DNA of 64,000 nt from Rhodobacteraceae bacterium SB2 (GCA_001642945.1 LGRT01000014.1:62001-126000); one strand, 5' to 3'. Positions 16,359-26,764 are shown, counted from the stretch's first letter. The notes: generated by a model from the letters alone, not told the origin. Numbers and translations are program-made.

Positions 16359-17009
16359 ATGAGGAACGCTTTTCAAAAAACTGATGCGGGCGCCTCCGCG
16401 CATGAGCACGTTTATCGCGGGCTTCGCAGCCGTATTATGCACGGTCAGGTCAGTCCGGGTACGCCGTTGACGCTGCGCGGGGTGGGGCAAGAGTTCGGTG
16501 TGTCCATGACGCCCTCGCGCGAGGCCATTCGCCGCTTGGCGGCTGAAGGGGCGTTGTCGATTTCGGCATCGGGCCGTATTTCAACGCCCGAATTGAGCAA
16601 TGAGCGGATTGAAGAGCTTGCAGCGCTGCGCGCCTTGATCGAGGTTGAGCTGGCGAGCCGGGCGTTGCCGCGGGCGCATTTGGCGCTGATTGACCGTTTG
16701 GAGGCAATCAACGGATTCGTTGCTGCGGCCGTTATCGAAGAAGATGCGGTGGCTTATATTCGCACCAATCTAGAATTTCATCGCACGCTTTATTTGCGCG
16801 CGCAGGCCCCGGCTATGCTGGCGATGGCGGAAACGGTCTGGCTGCAATTGGGGCCCACGATGCGCGCGCTATACGGGCGCTTGCGTCGCAAAGAGCCGCC
16901 CCATTTTCACCGCGTTATTTTGGAAGCGTTAAAATCGGGTGATGAGCCCAGTTTGCGCATTGCAGTTCGCTCGGATGTCACCAAAGGCCTAAGGATGCTT
17001 AAGGCTTAA
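16359..17009 (+). CDS. GntR-family transcriptional regulator (FadR/FCD subgroup)
   Basis: A 216-residue regulator. The N-terminal winged helix (about 15-80) has the GntR pattern VYRGLRSRIMHGQVSPG and a recognition-helix region FGVSMTPSREAIRRLAAEGAL. An all-helical FCD ligand domain follows (about 85-210; LRALIEVELASRAL, NLEFHRTLYLRAQ). Such proteins normally respond to a carboxylic acid. It converges on accA, with stops 3 bases apart. No obvious target operon is adjacent, so its regulon is unknown; the catabolic cluster at 2-11 kb has no regulator of its own. Confidence 0.88.
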   Translation: MRNAFQKTDAGASAHEHVYRGLRSRIMHGQVSPGTPLTLRGVGQEFGVSMTPSREAIRRLAAEGALSISASGRISTPELSNERIEELAALRALIEVELASRALPRAHLALIDRLEAINGFVAAAVIEEDAVAYIRTNLEFHRTLYLRAQAPAMLAMAETVWLQLGPTMRALYGRLRRKEPPHFHRVILEALKSGDEPSLRIAVRSDVTKGLRMLKA

Positions 17010-17012
17010 GGC

Positions 17013-17975
17013 TTAAGCGCTGAGGCGCGAGGATCCCAACGCTAAAAATTTTTCGCGCCGATGTTTGATCAAAGCGTTTCGATCTTTGCCCGCTAAATCT
17101 TTCAGAATTTTGGCAATCGTCGTCTTAACATTGGCAAGCGCGGCATCGGGATCACGATGCGCCCCGCCCATTGGCTCAGAGATGACGTGATCATTCACGC
17201 CCAGCTTGGTTAGATCTTGCGCCGTTAGACGCAAGGCTTCTGCCGCCTCGCGCATTTTTTCCGAGTCCTTCCAGAGGATTGAGGCGCAGCCTTCCGGGCT
17301 GATCACAGAATAAATCGAATGCTCTAGCATCGCCAAAGCATTGGCTGTGGCAAAGGCCACCGCGCCGCCCGATCCGCCTTCTCCGATCACCACGGAAATC
17401 ACTGGAACGCCGATTTGCAAACATTTTTCCGTTGAGCGGGCGATGGCTTCAGATTGTCCGCGCTCTTCGGCGCCTTTGCCAGGATAGGCCCCCGGAGTGT
17501 CGATCAAGGTGATCACCGGCAGATTAAACTTATCAGCCATATCCATCAGCCGGATCGCTTTGCGATATCCCTCTGGGCGTGCCATGCCGAAATTACGCGC
17601 GATCCTGCTTTTCGTATCATTGCCTTTCTCATGGCCGATCACCACCACAGGCATGTCTTCAAACCGCGCCAAGCCTCCCATCACGGCATGATCATCGGCA
17701 AAATTCCGATCCCCGGCCAAAGGCGTGAACTCGCTGAACAAGGCCTTGATGTAATCTTTACAATGGGGCCGCTCCGGATGCCGGGCCACTTGACATTTGC
17801 GCCAGGGGGTTAGGCTTTTATATAGATCTTTCAACAAGGCTTCGGCCTTGACATCAAGCGCTTGGGCTTCGTCTTCTATATCCATTTCCTCATTTTGGCG
17901 CGCCAAGGCGCGCAATTCTTCCGCTTTGCCTTCAATTTCTGCCAAAGGTTTTTCAAATTCGAGGTAATGGGTCAT
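17013..17975 (-). CDS. accA: Acetyl-CoA carboxylase carboxyltransferase subunit alpha
   Basis: A 320-residue AccA, the alpha half of the carboxyltransferase that moves the carboxyl group from biotin to acetyl-CoA in the first step of fatty acid synthesis. Typical blocks are the N-terminal coiled region ([18 protein letters not shown]), [46 protein letters not shown] and [13 protein letters not shown]. The length matches the family (about 317-320). The beta subunit gene accD is not nearby, as is usual in alphaproteobacteria. It is preceded on the same strand, 191 bases upstream, by the malyl-CoA lyase gene. Confidence 0.97.
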   Translation of the reverse strand: MTHYLEFEKPLAEIEGKAEELRALARQNEEMDIEDEAQALDVKAEALLKDLYKSLTPWRKCQVARHPERPHCKDYIKALFSEFTPLAGDRNFADDHAVMGGLARFEDMPVVVIGHEKGNDTKSRIARNFGMARPEGYRKAIRLMDMADKFNLPVITLIDTPGAYPGKGAEERGQSEAIARSTEKCLQIGVPVISVVIGEGGSGGAVAFATANALAMLEHSIYSVISPEGCASILWKDSEKMREAAEALRLTAQDLTKLGVNDHVISEPMGGAHRDPDAALANVKTTIAKILKDLAGKDRNALIKHRREKFLALGSSRLSA

Positions 17976-18166
17976 TCAGCTCTCCTAAAGCCGCGCAGGT
18001 ACGTCGCGCGCCAACAGCAATCAATCAGACAGCCCAGACCCGCTGTGTTGAGCTTTAGCATTCTCCTGCGCTAAGTTTCAAGCATTTGCGTGCTCTCAGC
18101 GCGGCCGCGCCGAAGCGGGCATATGCACGGCACAATGGCTTTAAACTGTGGTCTCACACTGTGGCT

Positions 18167-19126
18167 TTAATACGCGGCGATCATTTCGGCTTGGTGCACG
18201 ATGACCTCGGCTTGCTTGATCGACGCGATATCTACCAACCGGCCTTTATAAACCGTTGCCCCTTCGCCATTGGCCTTGGCAATTTGCATAGCGTCTAATA
18301 TGGCGCGGGCTTCCCTGACATCGTCTTCGGACGGGGTAAATACCTGATTGGCTAAGGCAATTTGTTTGGGATGGATCGCCCATTTTCCAACCATGCCTAA
18401 AGTGGCAGAGCGTTTGGCTTGCGCAATGAAACCGGCATCATCGGAAAAATCTCCAAACGGCCCGTCGACGGGCAAGATCCCATGCATGCGGCAGGCCGCA
18501 ACGATTGCGGATTGGGCCCAATGCCAAGGGTCTGACCAATAGCGTTGATCCTGATGCTGCATGTAATAATTTTCTTGTGTGCCCCCAATGCCAGTTGTGG
18601 CCATCCCCATCGAGGCTGCAAAATCTGCGGCGCCAAGCGACATGGCGTGCAACCGTGGGCTGGCAGCGGCAATTTCTTTTACATTTGAAATCCCCGCAGC
18701 GCTTTCGATTATCACCTCAAAGGCGATTGGCTTTTCGCGGCCCCGCGCCGTTTCAATCGCGCTGACCAAAGCATCAACGGCATAAATATCAGCGCCATTC
18801 CCAACTTTTGGGATCATAATCTGGTCAAGCCGCGGTCCGGCTTGTTCCAACAGATCCACCACGTCGCGATACCAATAGGGCGTATCAAGGCCGTTGATCC
18901 GCACAGATAGAGTTTTTTGTCCCCAGTCCACGTTAGCAAGAGCGTCTATGACATTGGTGCGCGCGCTGTCTTTATCCGAGGGCGCAACTGAATCTTCCAA
19001 ATCAAGGTTGATCACATCTGCCGCGCTGCTGGCCATTTTTGGAAACAGCGCCGGGCGCGAGCCTGGGCCAAAAAGCTGGCATCGATTGGGGCGGGCTACG
19101 GGGGCCGGTTGCAAACGAAATGACAT
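18167..19126 (-). CDS. mcl1: L-malyl-CoA/beta-methylmalyl-CoA lyase
   Basis: A 319-residue CoA-ester lyase of the CitE-like TIM-barrel family, with nearly the same opening as Rhodobacter Mcl1 (MSFRLQPAPVARPNRCQLFG). Conserved blocks are INLDLEDSVAP, IMIPKVG, FEVIIESAAGI, SLGAADFAASMGM and the C-terminal MVGKWAIHPKQIALAN. Mcl1 splits beta-methylmalyl-CoA to glyoxylate and propionyl-CoA and condenses or cleaves malyl-CoA in the ethylmalonyl-CoA pathway of acetate assimilation. The start is divergent from the epimerase gene, with a 234-base gap between them that likely holds both promoters. Confidence 0.95.
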   Translation of the reverse strand: MSFRLQPAPVARPNRCQLFGPGSRPALFPKMASSAADVINLDLEDSVAPSDKDSARTNVIDALANVDWGQKTLSVRINGLDTPYWYRDVVDLLEQAGPRLDQIMIPKVGNGADIYAVDALVSAIETARGREKPIAFEVIIESAAGISNVKEIAAASPRLHAMSLGAADFAASMGMATTGIGGTQENYYMQHQDQRYWSDPWHWAQSAIVAACRMHGILPVDGPFGDFSDDAGFIAQAKRSATLGMVGKWAIHPKQIALANQVFTPSEDDVREARAILDAMQIAKANGEGATVYKGRLVDIASIKQAEVIVHQAEMIAAY

Positions 19127-19360
19127 GATATGAACCTTACAGAAAGTAATGATATTTCAATTTATACGCCGTATTGGTTATTTTGTTACTTTTTAAATTG
19201 CAAGCTTATTTTGCAGATGCAGCATAATGGGAATGATCGCGGTGGAATGCGGTTCCATTTTTTTATTTATATGGCTTAAATATGGGTTCAGAACTGCATC
19301 CTGGCTGGCAAAAGCGGGCGAAATTTTTTATTCTTTGGGCGCGCGATAGGGGGCGCATCA

Positions 19361-20329
19361 ATGCAGGTGATGACAGCGCAGCAAGACCGGTTTCCTTTGT
19401 CGCGGGTGTTTCGTATTGCCCGTGGGCAACGAGACAGCGCGCAGGTGATCACGGTAAATGTTGAGAAGAATGGCGTATCGGGGCGCGGCGAAGGCCTGCC
19501 TTATGCACGATATGGCGAAACGCCGGCCTCGGTTCTGGCACAGATCCGCGCATTGCCCAACGATATAGCGCTTGAAGGCTTATCGCAGGCCTTGCCCCCC
19601 GGCGCCGCGCGCAATGCGGTGGAATGCGCGCTTTGGGATCTGCAGGCCAAACAGCGGGGCTGCCGGGTTTGGGATTTGCTAGGCATAGCGGCGCCACAAC
19701 CGGTGATTTCGGCGCTGACTATTTCGCTTGATACGCCAGACGCCATGTTTCAACAGGCGCTGAAACATGCCCATCACCCGGTGTTGAAAATCAAACTGGG
19801 CGCTGAAACGGATCTGCCCCGCCTGCAGGCTGTGCGCAAGGCCGCGCCGCAATCCGATATTATCATTGATGCTAATGAAGGCTGGAGCGCAGACGGCTAT
19901 CTGGCTTTGCTGCCGGATTTACAGGCTGCGAAGGTGCAATTGATCGAACAGCCTTTGCCTGCAGGCGATGATGACGCTTTGCGCAATTTGCCGCGCCCGA
20001 TTGCCCTTTGTGCAGATGAAACCTGCCATGACCGGCGCAGCCTTGCGGCATTGAAAGGCAAATATGACATGGTGAATATCAAACTGGATAAAACCGGGGG
20101 GCTGCAAGAAGCCTTGGCGTTGCGCGCGGCGGCGCAAAAACAAGGGTTTGGCATCATGATCGGCTGCATGGTTTCAAGCTCATTGGCAATTGCTCCTGCG
20201 ACTTTGTTGACCCAAGGCGCGGATATGATTGATCTTGACGGGTCTTTGTTTTTGGCAGAAGACCGACAAAATGCTTTAATTTATGATGAAAAAGGCCTGC
20301 ATCCCCCGCAAGCTGATCTTTGGGGATAA
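19361..20329 (+). CDS. dgcA: Dipeptide epimerase/N-acyl-D-Glu racemase-like enolase-superfamily enzyme
   Basis: A 322-residue enolase-superfamily enzyme of the L-Ala-D/L-Glu epimerase group. The acid-base lysines are in KIK (143-145) and NIKLDKTGG (from 239). Mg ligands are Asp170 (IIIDANEGW), Glu196 (IEQPLP) and Asp219 (CADET). The opening, with VFRIARGQR and GEGLPYARYGET, is close to marine alphaproteobacterial DgcA, which racemises N-acetylated D-glutamate. The usual DgcN partner (DUF1611) is not next to it, so dipeptide epimerisation in cell-wall recycling is an equal possibility. The ATG at 19361 is preceded by AGGGGG. The D-amino-acid aminotransferase gene follows after 18 bases. Confidence 0.82.
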   Translation: MQVMTAQQDRFPLSRVFRIARGQRDSAQVITVNVEKNGVSGRGEGLPYARYGETPASVLAQIRALPNDIALEGLSQALPPGAARNAVECALWDLQAKQRGCRVWDLLGIAAPQPVISALTISLDTPDAMFQQALKHAHHPVLKIKLGAETDLPRLQAVRKAAPQSDIIIDANEGWSADGYLALLPDLQAAKVQLIEQPLPAGDDDALRNLPRPIALCADETCHDRRSLAALKGKYDMVNIKLDKTGGLQEALALRAAAQKQGFGIMIGCMVSSSLAIAPATLLTQGADMIDLDGSLFLAEDRQNALIYDEKGLHPPQADLWG

Positions 20330-20347
20330 CCCGAAAAGGAGAGTAAG

Positions 20348-21211
20348 ATGAACCGGATTGTTTATGTGAATGGGGCTTATATGCCCGAACAAGAGGCAAC
20401 CGTGTCAATCTTCGATCGGGGCTTTTTAATGGCGGATGGTGTTTATGAGGTGACCTCGGTCTTACAGGGTAAATTGATCGATTTTGAAGGCCATGCGCAA
20501 CGGCTTAAACGCTCATTAGATGCGCTGGATATGGCAATGCCAATGCCGATTGATGAGTTGCTTGGCGTGCATCGTGAATTGGTTGCGCGCAACGGGATCG
20601 AAGAAGGGATGATTTACTTGCAGGTAACGCGGGGTTCGGCGGGCGATCGCGATTTTGCCTTTCCTGATCCAGAAGAAACACCCGTGACCTTGGTAATGTT
20701 CACGCAAAACAAACCAGGCCTTGCCGATAGTCCTGCGGCAAAAACCGGAATTAAAGTGATCAGCATCGATGATATTCGCTGGGGCCGCCGCGATATCAAA
20801 ACGGTGCAATTGCTATACCCGTCAATGGGAAAAATGATGGCGAAAAAAGCGGGTGCTGATGATGCATGGATGGTTCAAGACGGTTTCGTCACTGAAGGCA
20901 CCAGCAACAACGCCTATATCGTGAAAAATGGTCAGATCATCACGCGGGCGCTGTCAAATGATATTTTGCACGGCATCACACGCAGCGCTGTTCTGCGCTT
21001 TGCCGAAGAAGCGCAAATGGAGCTGGTGGAGCGTAATTTTACCATCGATGAGGCGCAAAGCGCGGATGAGGCTTTTGTAACCTCGGCCAGTACTTTTGTG
21101 ATGCCCGTGGTTGAAATCGATGGGCAAACGCTGGGCGCGGGCATGCCCGGACCGATCGCGGCGCGGCTGCGTGAGATTTATTTGGAAGAAAGCCTCAAAC
21201 AGGCGATTTAG
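20348..21211 (+). CDS. dat: D-amino-acid aminotransferase
   Basis: A 287-residue class IV PLP aminotransferase. The opening VNGAYMPEQEATVSIFDRGF and DGVYEVTSVLQGKL are typical of D-amino-acid transaminases. The PLP lysine is Lys151 in RRDIKTVQLLYP, and the cofactor-side loop is VTEGTSNNAYIV. It interconverts D-alanine and D-glutamate with their 2-oxo acids. The stretch GDRDFAFP corresponds to the substrate loop of this group. It follows the epimerase gene after 18 bases behind a good ribosome binding site (AAAAGGAG), so a joint role in D-amino-acid or peptidoglycan-fragment metabolism is likely. Confidence 0.9.
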   Translation: MNRIVYVNGAYMPEQEATVSIFDRGFLMADGVYEVTSVLQGKLIDFEGHAQRLKRSLDALDMAMPMPIDELLGVHRELVARNGIEEGMIYLQVTRGSAGDRDFAFPDPEETPVTLVMFTQNKPGLADSPAAKTGIKVISIDDIRWGRRDIKTVQLLYPSMGKMMAKKAGADDAWMVQDGFVTEGTSNNAYIVKNGQIITRALSNDILHGITRSAVLRFAEEAQMELVERNFTIDEAQSADEAFVTSASTFVMPVVEIDGQTLGAGMPGPIAARLREIYLEESLKQAI

Positions 21212-21252
21212 CGCAGCTCAGCGCGCGCTGCGCTCAAAAACAGGTGTGCAAG

Positions 21253-21816
21253 CTAAAGAAGGGTCAGCTGAAAGCTGTGTAGCAGCGCGGTGATCGCCGA
21301 ATTTTCAGCTGCGCTGATGTGCTGATGCCGGGGATAAAGCGGCGCGGCGCGATCATCCAAAACGGCGCAATTCCAATCTGTGCTTGCCATAAAACGTTTG
21401 GCTCCATCCAGACCGAAAACAGTCAAATAGCCCTGTAAAACAACATCGAGATAGCTGCGCAGGATCGGTACGGTGCAGGGGCGGGTGGGGGATGTGATTG
21501 GGGGCACGGCATAAACCGCGCAGGCGCTTTCATGGGCTGCGTGGTCGCCCTTATAGATCGCGGCGAGAGAGCTTAAACGATCATAACCCGCTTCTCTGGC
21601 ATCCAAACCGGGCCATTGCTGCGGCTCGACGCGTGCCAATAAGCCGTCAATAATATCGCCCTCGCTGCGGCGAATGCTTAAAAATGCGTGATCTGTTGCT
21701 TCTATTTGGCACCAATATCGCCGCCATCCGCTGAGCCTCGCGGGGTTTGGAGCAAGAAAATCATGCGTCGATGCGTTTACCAGGCTGCCATATCCAAAAA
21801 CACAATCTTGTATCAT
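21253..21816 (-). CDS. Gamma-glutamylcyclotransferase-family protein
   Basis: A 187-residue protein with the GGCT/AIG2-fold signature VFGYGSLV at residues 6-13 and the acid in DAREAGYDRL, where the family keeps its catalytic Glu. Such enzymes cyclise gamma-glutamyl compounds to 5-oxoproline, but bacterial members vary widely. Opposite in strand to the D-amino-acid genes, it ends 41 bases from the aminotransferase gene. A GC-rich inverted repeat (AGCGCAGC...GCTGCGCT, 21210-21234) lies between the two stops but has no T-run. The substrate is not determined. Confidence 0.75.
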   Translation of the reverse strand: MIQDCVFGYGSLVNASTHDFLAPNPARLSGWRRYWCQIEATDHAFLSIRRSEGDIIDGLLARVEPQQWPGLDAREAGYDRLSSLAAIYKGDHAAHESACAVYAVPPITSPTRPCTVPILRSYLDVVLQGYLTVFGLDGAKRFMASTDWNCAVLDDRAAPLYPRHQHISAAENSAITALLHSFQLTLL

Positions 21817-21925
21817 GCGCGTACCTTTGCCATTTGCGGTTGCAAGTTTAAAATCCGTTTAGATCTGGCCGCGCGTGTGAAGTAAATGCTTGTTCTGTCG
21901 CCTTAGCTGGATTATAGTATGTTTA

Positions 21926-22080
21926 TCAGAACGGGAGAACTGGATAAACCAGTGCCGAAGGAGCAACCGCCCCCGGAAACTCTCAGGCAGCAGGACCGCT
22001 CTGAACAACAGAACTCTGGAGAGAGATGCGCAAGCATCGGCCGAAGGGATAGCGATCTCAGGCAAAAGGACAGAGGGGGC
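21926..22080 (+). promoter_or_regulatory. Tandem glycine riboswitch upstream of gcvT
   Basis: Two glycine aptamers in a row with the conserved cores. The first runs from about 21931, with CGGGAGAAC, GCCGAAGGAGCAA, CTCTCAGGCA and GGACCG. The second runs from about 22013, with TCTGGAGAGA, GCCGAAGGGATA, ATCTCAGGCAAAAGGACAGAGG. The short linker and the second P1 helix are visible. It lies 90 bases before gcvT and by family knowledge switches the glycine cleavage operon on when glycine is abundant. No obvious terminator hairpin separates it from gcvT, so control may be on translation or use a less clear structure. Confidence 0.95.
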
Positions 22081-22169
22081 ATCATGGTATGGGCAGTTTT
22101 GCCTATGCGTCACAGGATGCCGGTCGTTTCAACGCAGATGATATGCCGGTCAACACGTAGAAGGTTGCG

Positions 22170-23297
22170 ATGACCGAAGAATTACGGCGCACAGCGCTTT
22201 ATGACTTACATGTCAAACACGGGGCCAAAATGGTGCCGTTCGCGGGCTATGAGATGCCCGTGCAATACCCGATGGGGGTGATGCAAGAACATCTTCATAC
22301 GCGCGGCAAGGCCGGGCTTTTCGATGTCAGCCATATGGGGCAGGTGATTTTGCGCGGATCAAGTTACGAGGCCACCGCTATGGCGTTGGAAAAACTGATC
22401 CCGATGGATGTGCTGGGCTTGCCTGTGGGGCGGCAGCGATACGGGCTGTTGACCAATGAGGAAGGTGGTCTGCGCGATGATTTGATGTTCGCGAATCGCG
22501 AGGATCACATTTACATGGTGGTCAATGCGGGCTGCAAAGAGGCCGATATTGCCTATATGCGCCAGCATCTTGAGCCGGAGGTCACGCTTAAAGAATTATC
22601 CAACCGGGCTTTGCTTGCCTTGCAGGGCCCGTTGGCGCAGACGGTTTTGGCCGAGCATCACCCTGCTTTTGCGTCGATGGCGTTTATGGATGTGGTAACC
22701 TTGCCCTTGGCGGGCGCTGAATGCTGGGTATCGCGCTCTGGCTATACCGGTGAGGATGGGTTTGAAATTTCTGTGCCAGAAAGCGCGGTTCACGATGTGG
22801 CAAATGCGCTGTTGGACAATCGCGATGTTGCGCTGATCGGTCTTGGCGCACGCGACTCGCTGCGCCTTGAAGCCGGGCTTTGTTTATACGGGCAAGATAT
22901 CGATGCACAAACCAGTCCGGTTGAGGCGTCGTTGGGCTGGGCGGTTCAAAAGGTCCGCCGCTCTGGCGGTGCCCGCGCGGGCGGTTTTCCAGGCGCAGCG
23001 CGTATTTTGGCCGAATTTCCACAGGCCATCGAGCGCAAACGCGTGGGCTTGAAACCGCAGGGCCGGGCGCCGATGCGCCATGGCGTGGCGCTCTATGACA
23101 GCGCTGAAGGCGGCGCGGCGCTCGGCGAAATCAGCTCGGGCGGGTTTTCGCCAAGCCTCAATCACCCGGTGGCGATGGGCTATGTGCCCGTTACCCATGC
23201 CGCGGTTGGAACGCTTTTATACGGTGAGATGCGCGGCAAACGATTGCCGATTGAAGTTGTGGACCTGCCATTTGTAGCTGCCAATTTTAAACGATAA
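22170..23297 (+). CDS. gcvT: Aminomethyltransferase, glycine cleavage T-protein
   Basis: A 375-residue T-protein that passes the methylene group from aminomethyl-lipoyl-H to tetrahydrofolate and releases ammonia. Typical blocks are FAGYEMPVQYPMGVMQEH, GLFDVSHMGQV, GYTGEDGFEIS, LGARDSLRLEAGLCLYG and the C-terminal EISSGGFSPSLNHPVAMGYV. It is the first gene of gcvT-gcvH-gcvP and is placed directly behind the glycine riboswitch. gcvH follows after 19 bases. Confidence 0.96.
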   Translation: MTEELRRTALYDLHVKHGAKMVPFAGYEMPVQYPMGVMQEHLHTRGKAGLFDVSHMGQVILRGSSYEATAMALEKLIPMDVLGLPVGRQRYGLLTNEEGGLRDDLMFANREDHIYMVVNAGCKEADIAYMRQHLEPEVTLKELSNRALLALQGPLAQTVLAEHHPAFASMAFMDVVTLPLAGAECWVSRSGYTGEDGFEISVPESAVHDVANALLDNRDVALIGLGARDSLRLEAGLCLYGQDIDAQTSPVEASLGWAVQKVRRSGGARAGGFPGAARILAEFPQAIERKRVGLKPQGRAPMRHGVALYDSAEGGAALGEISSGGFSPSLNHPVAMGYVPVTHAAVGTLLYGEMRGKRLPIEVVDLPFVAANFKR

Positions 23298-23316
23298 AAA
23301 CTGAGGAGAGATAACG

Positions 23317-23676
23317 ATGAAATTTACCGAAGAGCATGAATGGCTGCGCGTTGAAGACGATGTGGTGGTGGTTGGCATCACCGAGCATGCCAGCACGCAA
23401 TTGGGCGATGTGGTGTTTGTTGAGCTTCCCGAAGAAGGCACCACCGTTTCAAAGGATGATGAAGTGGTGGTGATTGAAAGCGTAAAAGCTGCTTCTGATA
23501 TTCTATCTCCGCTGGATGGCGAGATTGTCGAGGTGAACCAAGCCCTGATGGATGAACCATCGATGGTGAATGATGATCCATTGGGCGCCGCTTGGTTTTT
23601 CAAAGTCAAAGCGGATAATCCCAGCCAAATGGATGAATATATGGATGAGGCCGCGTATAATAAGCTGATCGGCTGA
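23317..23676 (+). CDS. gcvH: Glycine cleavage system H protein
   Basis: A 119-residue lipoyl carrier. The lipoylated residue is Lys57 in [11 protein letters not shown], surrounded by the usual beta-rich domain ([34 protein letters not shown]). The C-terminal [22 protein letters not shown] is also standard. It shuttles the aminomethyl group between P, T and L proteins. GAGGAGAG precedes its ATG. The lipoamide dehydrogenase (L-protein) gene is not in this window. Confidence 0.97.
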   Translation: MKFTEEHEWLRVEDDVVVVGITEHASTQLGDVVFVELPEEGTTVSKDDEVVVIESVKAASDILSPLDGEIVEVNQALMDEPSMVNDDPLGAAWFFKVKADNPSQMDEYMDEAAYNKLIG

Positions 23677-23767
23677 GGTCTTGCGCGCGGTCTGCGCGCG
23701 ATGAATTTTCGTGGTGCCTCACCTGTTTTGGCACCGCTGCTGAAACCTATGAAAACTGGAGTGTCTC

Positions 23768-26617
23768 GTGCCTTTTACCCCAACCGACTACCTGCCTTAT
23801 GACTTTGCAAATCGCCGCCATATTGGCCCATCGCCGAAGGAAATGCAGAACATGCTTGGGCTGCTTGGGTGCGATACGCTGGATGCGTTGATCGATGATA
23901 CGCTGCCCAAATCGATCCGCCAAAGCCAGCCACTTGATTTTGGCAAGGCCAAATCTGAGCGCGAGCTTTTGCATCACATGCGCTTGACCGCGTCAAAAAA
24001 TAAAGTGCTTAGCAGCTTGATTGGGCAGGGCTATTACGGCACCGTTACGCCGCCGGTGATCCAGCGGAATATTTTAGAAAATCCGGCATGGTATACGGCC
24101 TATACCCCCTATCAGCCAGAAATCAGCCAAGGCCGTTTGGAAGCATTGTTAAATTTTCAAACCATGGTCACCGATTTAACCGGGCTTGAAATTGCCAATG
24201 CCTCGCTGCTGGATGAAGCGACGGCTTGCGCGGAAGCGATGACAATGGCGCAACGCGTTGCCAAATCAAAAGTCAAAGTGTTTTTCGTGGATGAAAATTG
24301 CCATCCGCAAAATATAGCCGTGATGCAAACCCGGGCCAAACCTCTGGGGATTGAGGTGATTGTAGATGCGCCTGAACGTATGGTTGCGGATCAGGTATTT
24401 GGGGCGATTTTTCAATATCCGGGCACCTATGGGCATGTGCATGATTTCACGCAACCGATTGCTGATTTGCATGCGGCAAAAGCCATCGGAATAATCTGCG
24501 CAGATCCGCTGGCGTTGACGCTTTTGAAAGAGCCCGGCGCAATGGATGCCGATATCGCCGTTGGCAGTACGCAGCGCTTTGGCGTGCCGGTTGGCTATGG
24601 CGGGCCGCACGCGGCCTATATGGCCAGCAAAGAAGCTTATAAACGGGCCATGCCCGGGCGCATTGTGGGCGTATCGATCGACAGCCATGGGGGCAAAGCC
24701 TATCGCCTGTCTTTGCAAACCCGTGAGCAACATATCCGCCGCGAGAAAGCCACATCAAACGTCTGCACAGCGCAAGCGCTGTTGGCGGTGATGGCGTCCT
24801 TCTACGCGGTGTTTCATGGCCCTGAAGGCTTGAAAGCGATCGCGCAGCGGATCCATCGTAAAACCGTGCGGCTGGCCAAAGGCTTGGAAGCTGCGGGGTT
24901 CAAAGTAGAGCCGGAGGCGTTTTTTGACACGATCACCGTAAATGTCGGGGTACTGCAAAAAACGGTGATGCAGGCCGCAGTGGCCGAAGGGGTTAATTTG
25001 CGCGCCGTGGGCACGGATAAAGTGGGCATCTCGCTGGATGAACGGACGCGCCGCGCCACCACTGAAGCGGTGTGGAGGGCCTTTGGAATCACCCATGCAG
25101 ATGATGATTTAAGCCCCGATTATAGGGTGCCAGAAACCTTGCATCGACGCAGTAAATATTTGGAACATGATGTGTTTCATATGAATCGCGCGGAAACCGA
25201 GATGATGCGGTATATGCGCCGTTTGGCCGATCGTGATCTGGCGCTAGACCGGGCGATGATTCCCTTAGGCTCCTGCACGATGAAGCTGAATTCAGCGGCT
25301 GAAATGATGCCGGTAAGCTGGCGCGAATTCTCCTTGCTGCATCCGTTTGCGCCAAAAGACCAGGCGCTGGGCTATGAAGAAATGATTGCGGATCTATCGG
25401 ATAAATTGTGCCAAATTACCGGCTATGATGCGATTTCAATGCAGCCGAATTCAGGCGCGCAAGGGGAATATGCGGGTCTATTAACGATTGCAGAATATCA
25501 CCGGTCGCGCGGTGAGGGGCATCGCAATATCTGCCTTATTCCAACCTCGGCGCATGGCACTAACCCGGCCAGCGCCCAAATGGTGGGCTGGACGGTTGTG
25601 CCGGTCGCCTCGGCTGAAAACGGCGATATTGATGTTGCAGATTTTAGAGCCAAAGTGGAACAGCACAGCCAGGATTTGGCAGGTTGCATGATCACCTATC
25701 CCTCAACCCATGGCGTGTTTGAAGAAACCGTGCATGAAGTCTGCGGGATCATTCATCAACATGGCGGCCAGGTTTATATCGATGGCGCGAATATGAACGC
25801 GATGGTTGGCCTGTCGCGCCCGGGGGATTTGGGCGGTGATGTTAGCCATCTCAATTTGCACAAAACCTTTTGTATTCCCCATGGCGGTGGCGGGCCGGGC
25901 ATGGGCCCAATTGGCGTGAAAGCGCATTTAACGCCGCATCTACCTGGGCATCCAGAGGGCGAAGGCGAGGTGGGGCCGGTCTCTGCAGCACCATTCGGCT
26001 CGCCGTCATTGTTACCAATCAGCTGGGCCTATTGTTTGATGATGGGTGGCGAAGGCCTTACCCAAGCTACGCGGGTCGCGATCTTAAATGCCAATTACAT
26101 CGCCAAGCGGCTCGAAGGCGCGTTTGATGTTTTGTATAAAGGTCCAACGGGCCGCGTGGCGCATGAATGCATTTTAGATGTACGACCCTTTGCCGATAGC
26201 GCTGATGTGAGCGTGGACGACATTGCCAAACGCCTGATCGATTGCGGATTTCACGCGCCAACGATGAGCTGGCCGGTTTCGGGCACGCTGATGGTTGAGC
26301 CGACGGAATCTGAAACAAAAGCCGAGCTGGATCGCTTTTGTGATGCGATGCTTGCGATCAGAAGCGAGATTGCCGAGATCGAGGCGGGCCGCATGGATCC
26401 GACGAATAACCCGCTGAAAAATGCACCGCATACGTCGAATGATCTGATTGGCGATTGGGATCGCCCGTATAGCCGCGAGCAAGGCTGCTTCCCGCCCGGC
26501 GCGTTCCGCGTTGATAAATATTGGCCACCGGTGAACCGCGTCGATAATGTTTACGGGGATCGCAATCTGGTTTGCACTTGCCCGCCAATGTCAGATTATG
26601 CGCAAGCGGCAGAATAA
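23768..26617 (+). CDS. gcvP: Glycine dehydrogenase (decarboxylating), P-protein
   Basis: A 949-residue single-chain P-protein, the PLP enzyme that decarboxylates glycine and loads the aminomethyl group on GcvH. It starts with GTG at 23768. N-terminal [19 protein letters not shown] and the C-terminal half with [31 protein letters not shown] and the PLP-lysine region [18 protein letters not shown] are all present. Full length indicates the fused alpha/beta type rather than the split GcvPA/GcvPB. It completes the riboswitch-controlled operon; a 91-base gap separates it from gcvH. Confidence 0.97.
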   Translation: MPFTPTDYLPYDFANRRHIGPSPKEMQNMLGLLGCDTLDALIDDTLPKSIRQSQPLDFGKAKSERELLHHMRLTASKNKVLSSLIGQGYYGTVTPPVIQRNILENPAWYTAYTPYQPEISQGRLEALLNFQTMVTDLTGLEIANASLLDEATACAEAMTMAQRVAKSKVKVFFVDENCHPQNIAVMQTRAKPLGIEVIVDAPERMVADQVFGAIFQYPGTYGHVHDFTQPIADLHAAKAIGIICADPLALTLLKEPGAMDADIAVGSTQRFGVPVGYGGPHAAYMASKEAYKRAMPGRIVGVSIDSHGGKAYRLSLQTREQHIRREKATSNVCTAQALLAVMASFYAVFHGPEGLKAIAQRIHRKTVRLAKGLEAAGFKVEPEAFFDTITVNVGVLQKTVMQAAVAEGVNLRAVGTDKVGISLDERTRRATTEAVWRAFGITHADDDLSPDYRVPETLHRRSKYLEHDVFHMNRAETEMMRYMRRLADRDLALDRAMIPLGSCTMKLNSAAEMMPVSWREFSLLHPFAPKDQALGYEEMIADLSDKLCQITGYDAISMQPNSGAQGEYAGLLTIAEYHRSRGEGHRNICLIPTSAHGTNPASAQMVGWTVVPVASAENGDIDVADFRAKVEQHSQDLAGCMITYPSTHGVFEETVHEVCGIIHQHGGQVYIDGANMNAMVGLSRPGDLGGDVSHLNLHKTFCIPHGGGGPGMGPIGVKAHLTPHLPGHPEGEGEVGPVSAAPFGSPSLLPISWAYCLMMGGEGLTQATRVAILNANYIAKRLEGAFDVLYKGPTGRVAHECILDVRPFADSADVSVDDIAKRLIDCGFHAPTMSWPVSGTLMVEPTESETKAELDRFCDAMLAIRSEIAEIEAGRMDPTNNPLKNAPHTSNDLIGDWDRPYSREQGCFPPGAFRVDKYWPPVNRVDNVYGDRNLVCTCPPMSDYAQAAE

Positions 26618-26764
26618 GACCTTGATTTTCTAAGCCAGCGCTTGGCGCCGCTGAACTGTTTGTTTGGCGGCGGCATCGAGTCTTATTTATGGTGGCGCAG
26701 TTAGAGACTTGAACCCTGATTGGGAACGTGGTTTCCATAAGCTGAGACTTATCTGGGGGCGCAG

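Noticed and set aside
21210-21234. GC-rich inverted repeat between the aminotransferase and GGCT genes as intrinsic terminator
   Set aside because: The stem is good (AGCGCAGC/GCTGCGCT) but neither strand has a following T-run.
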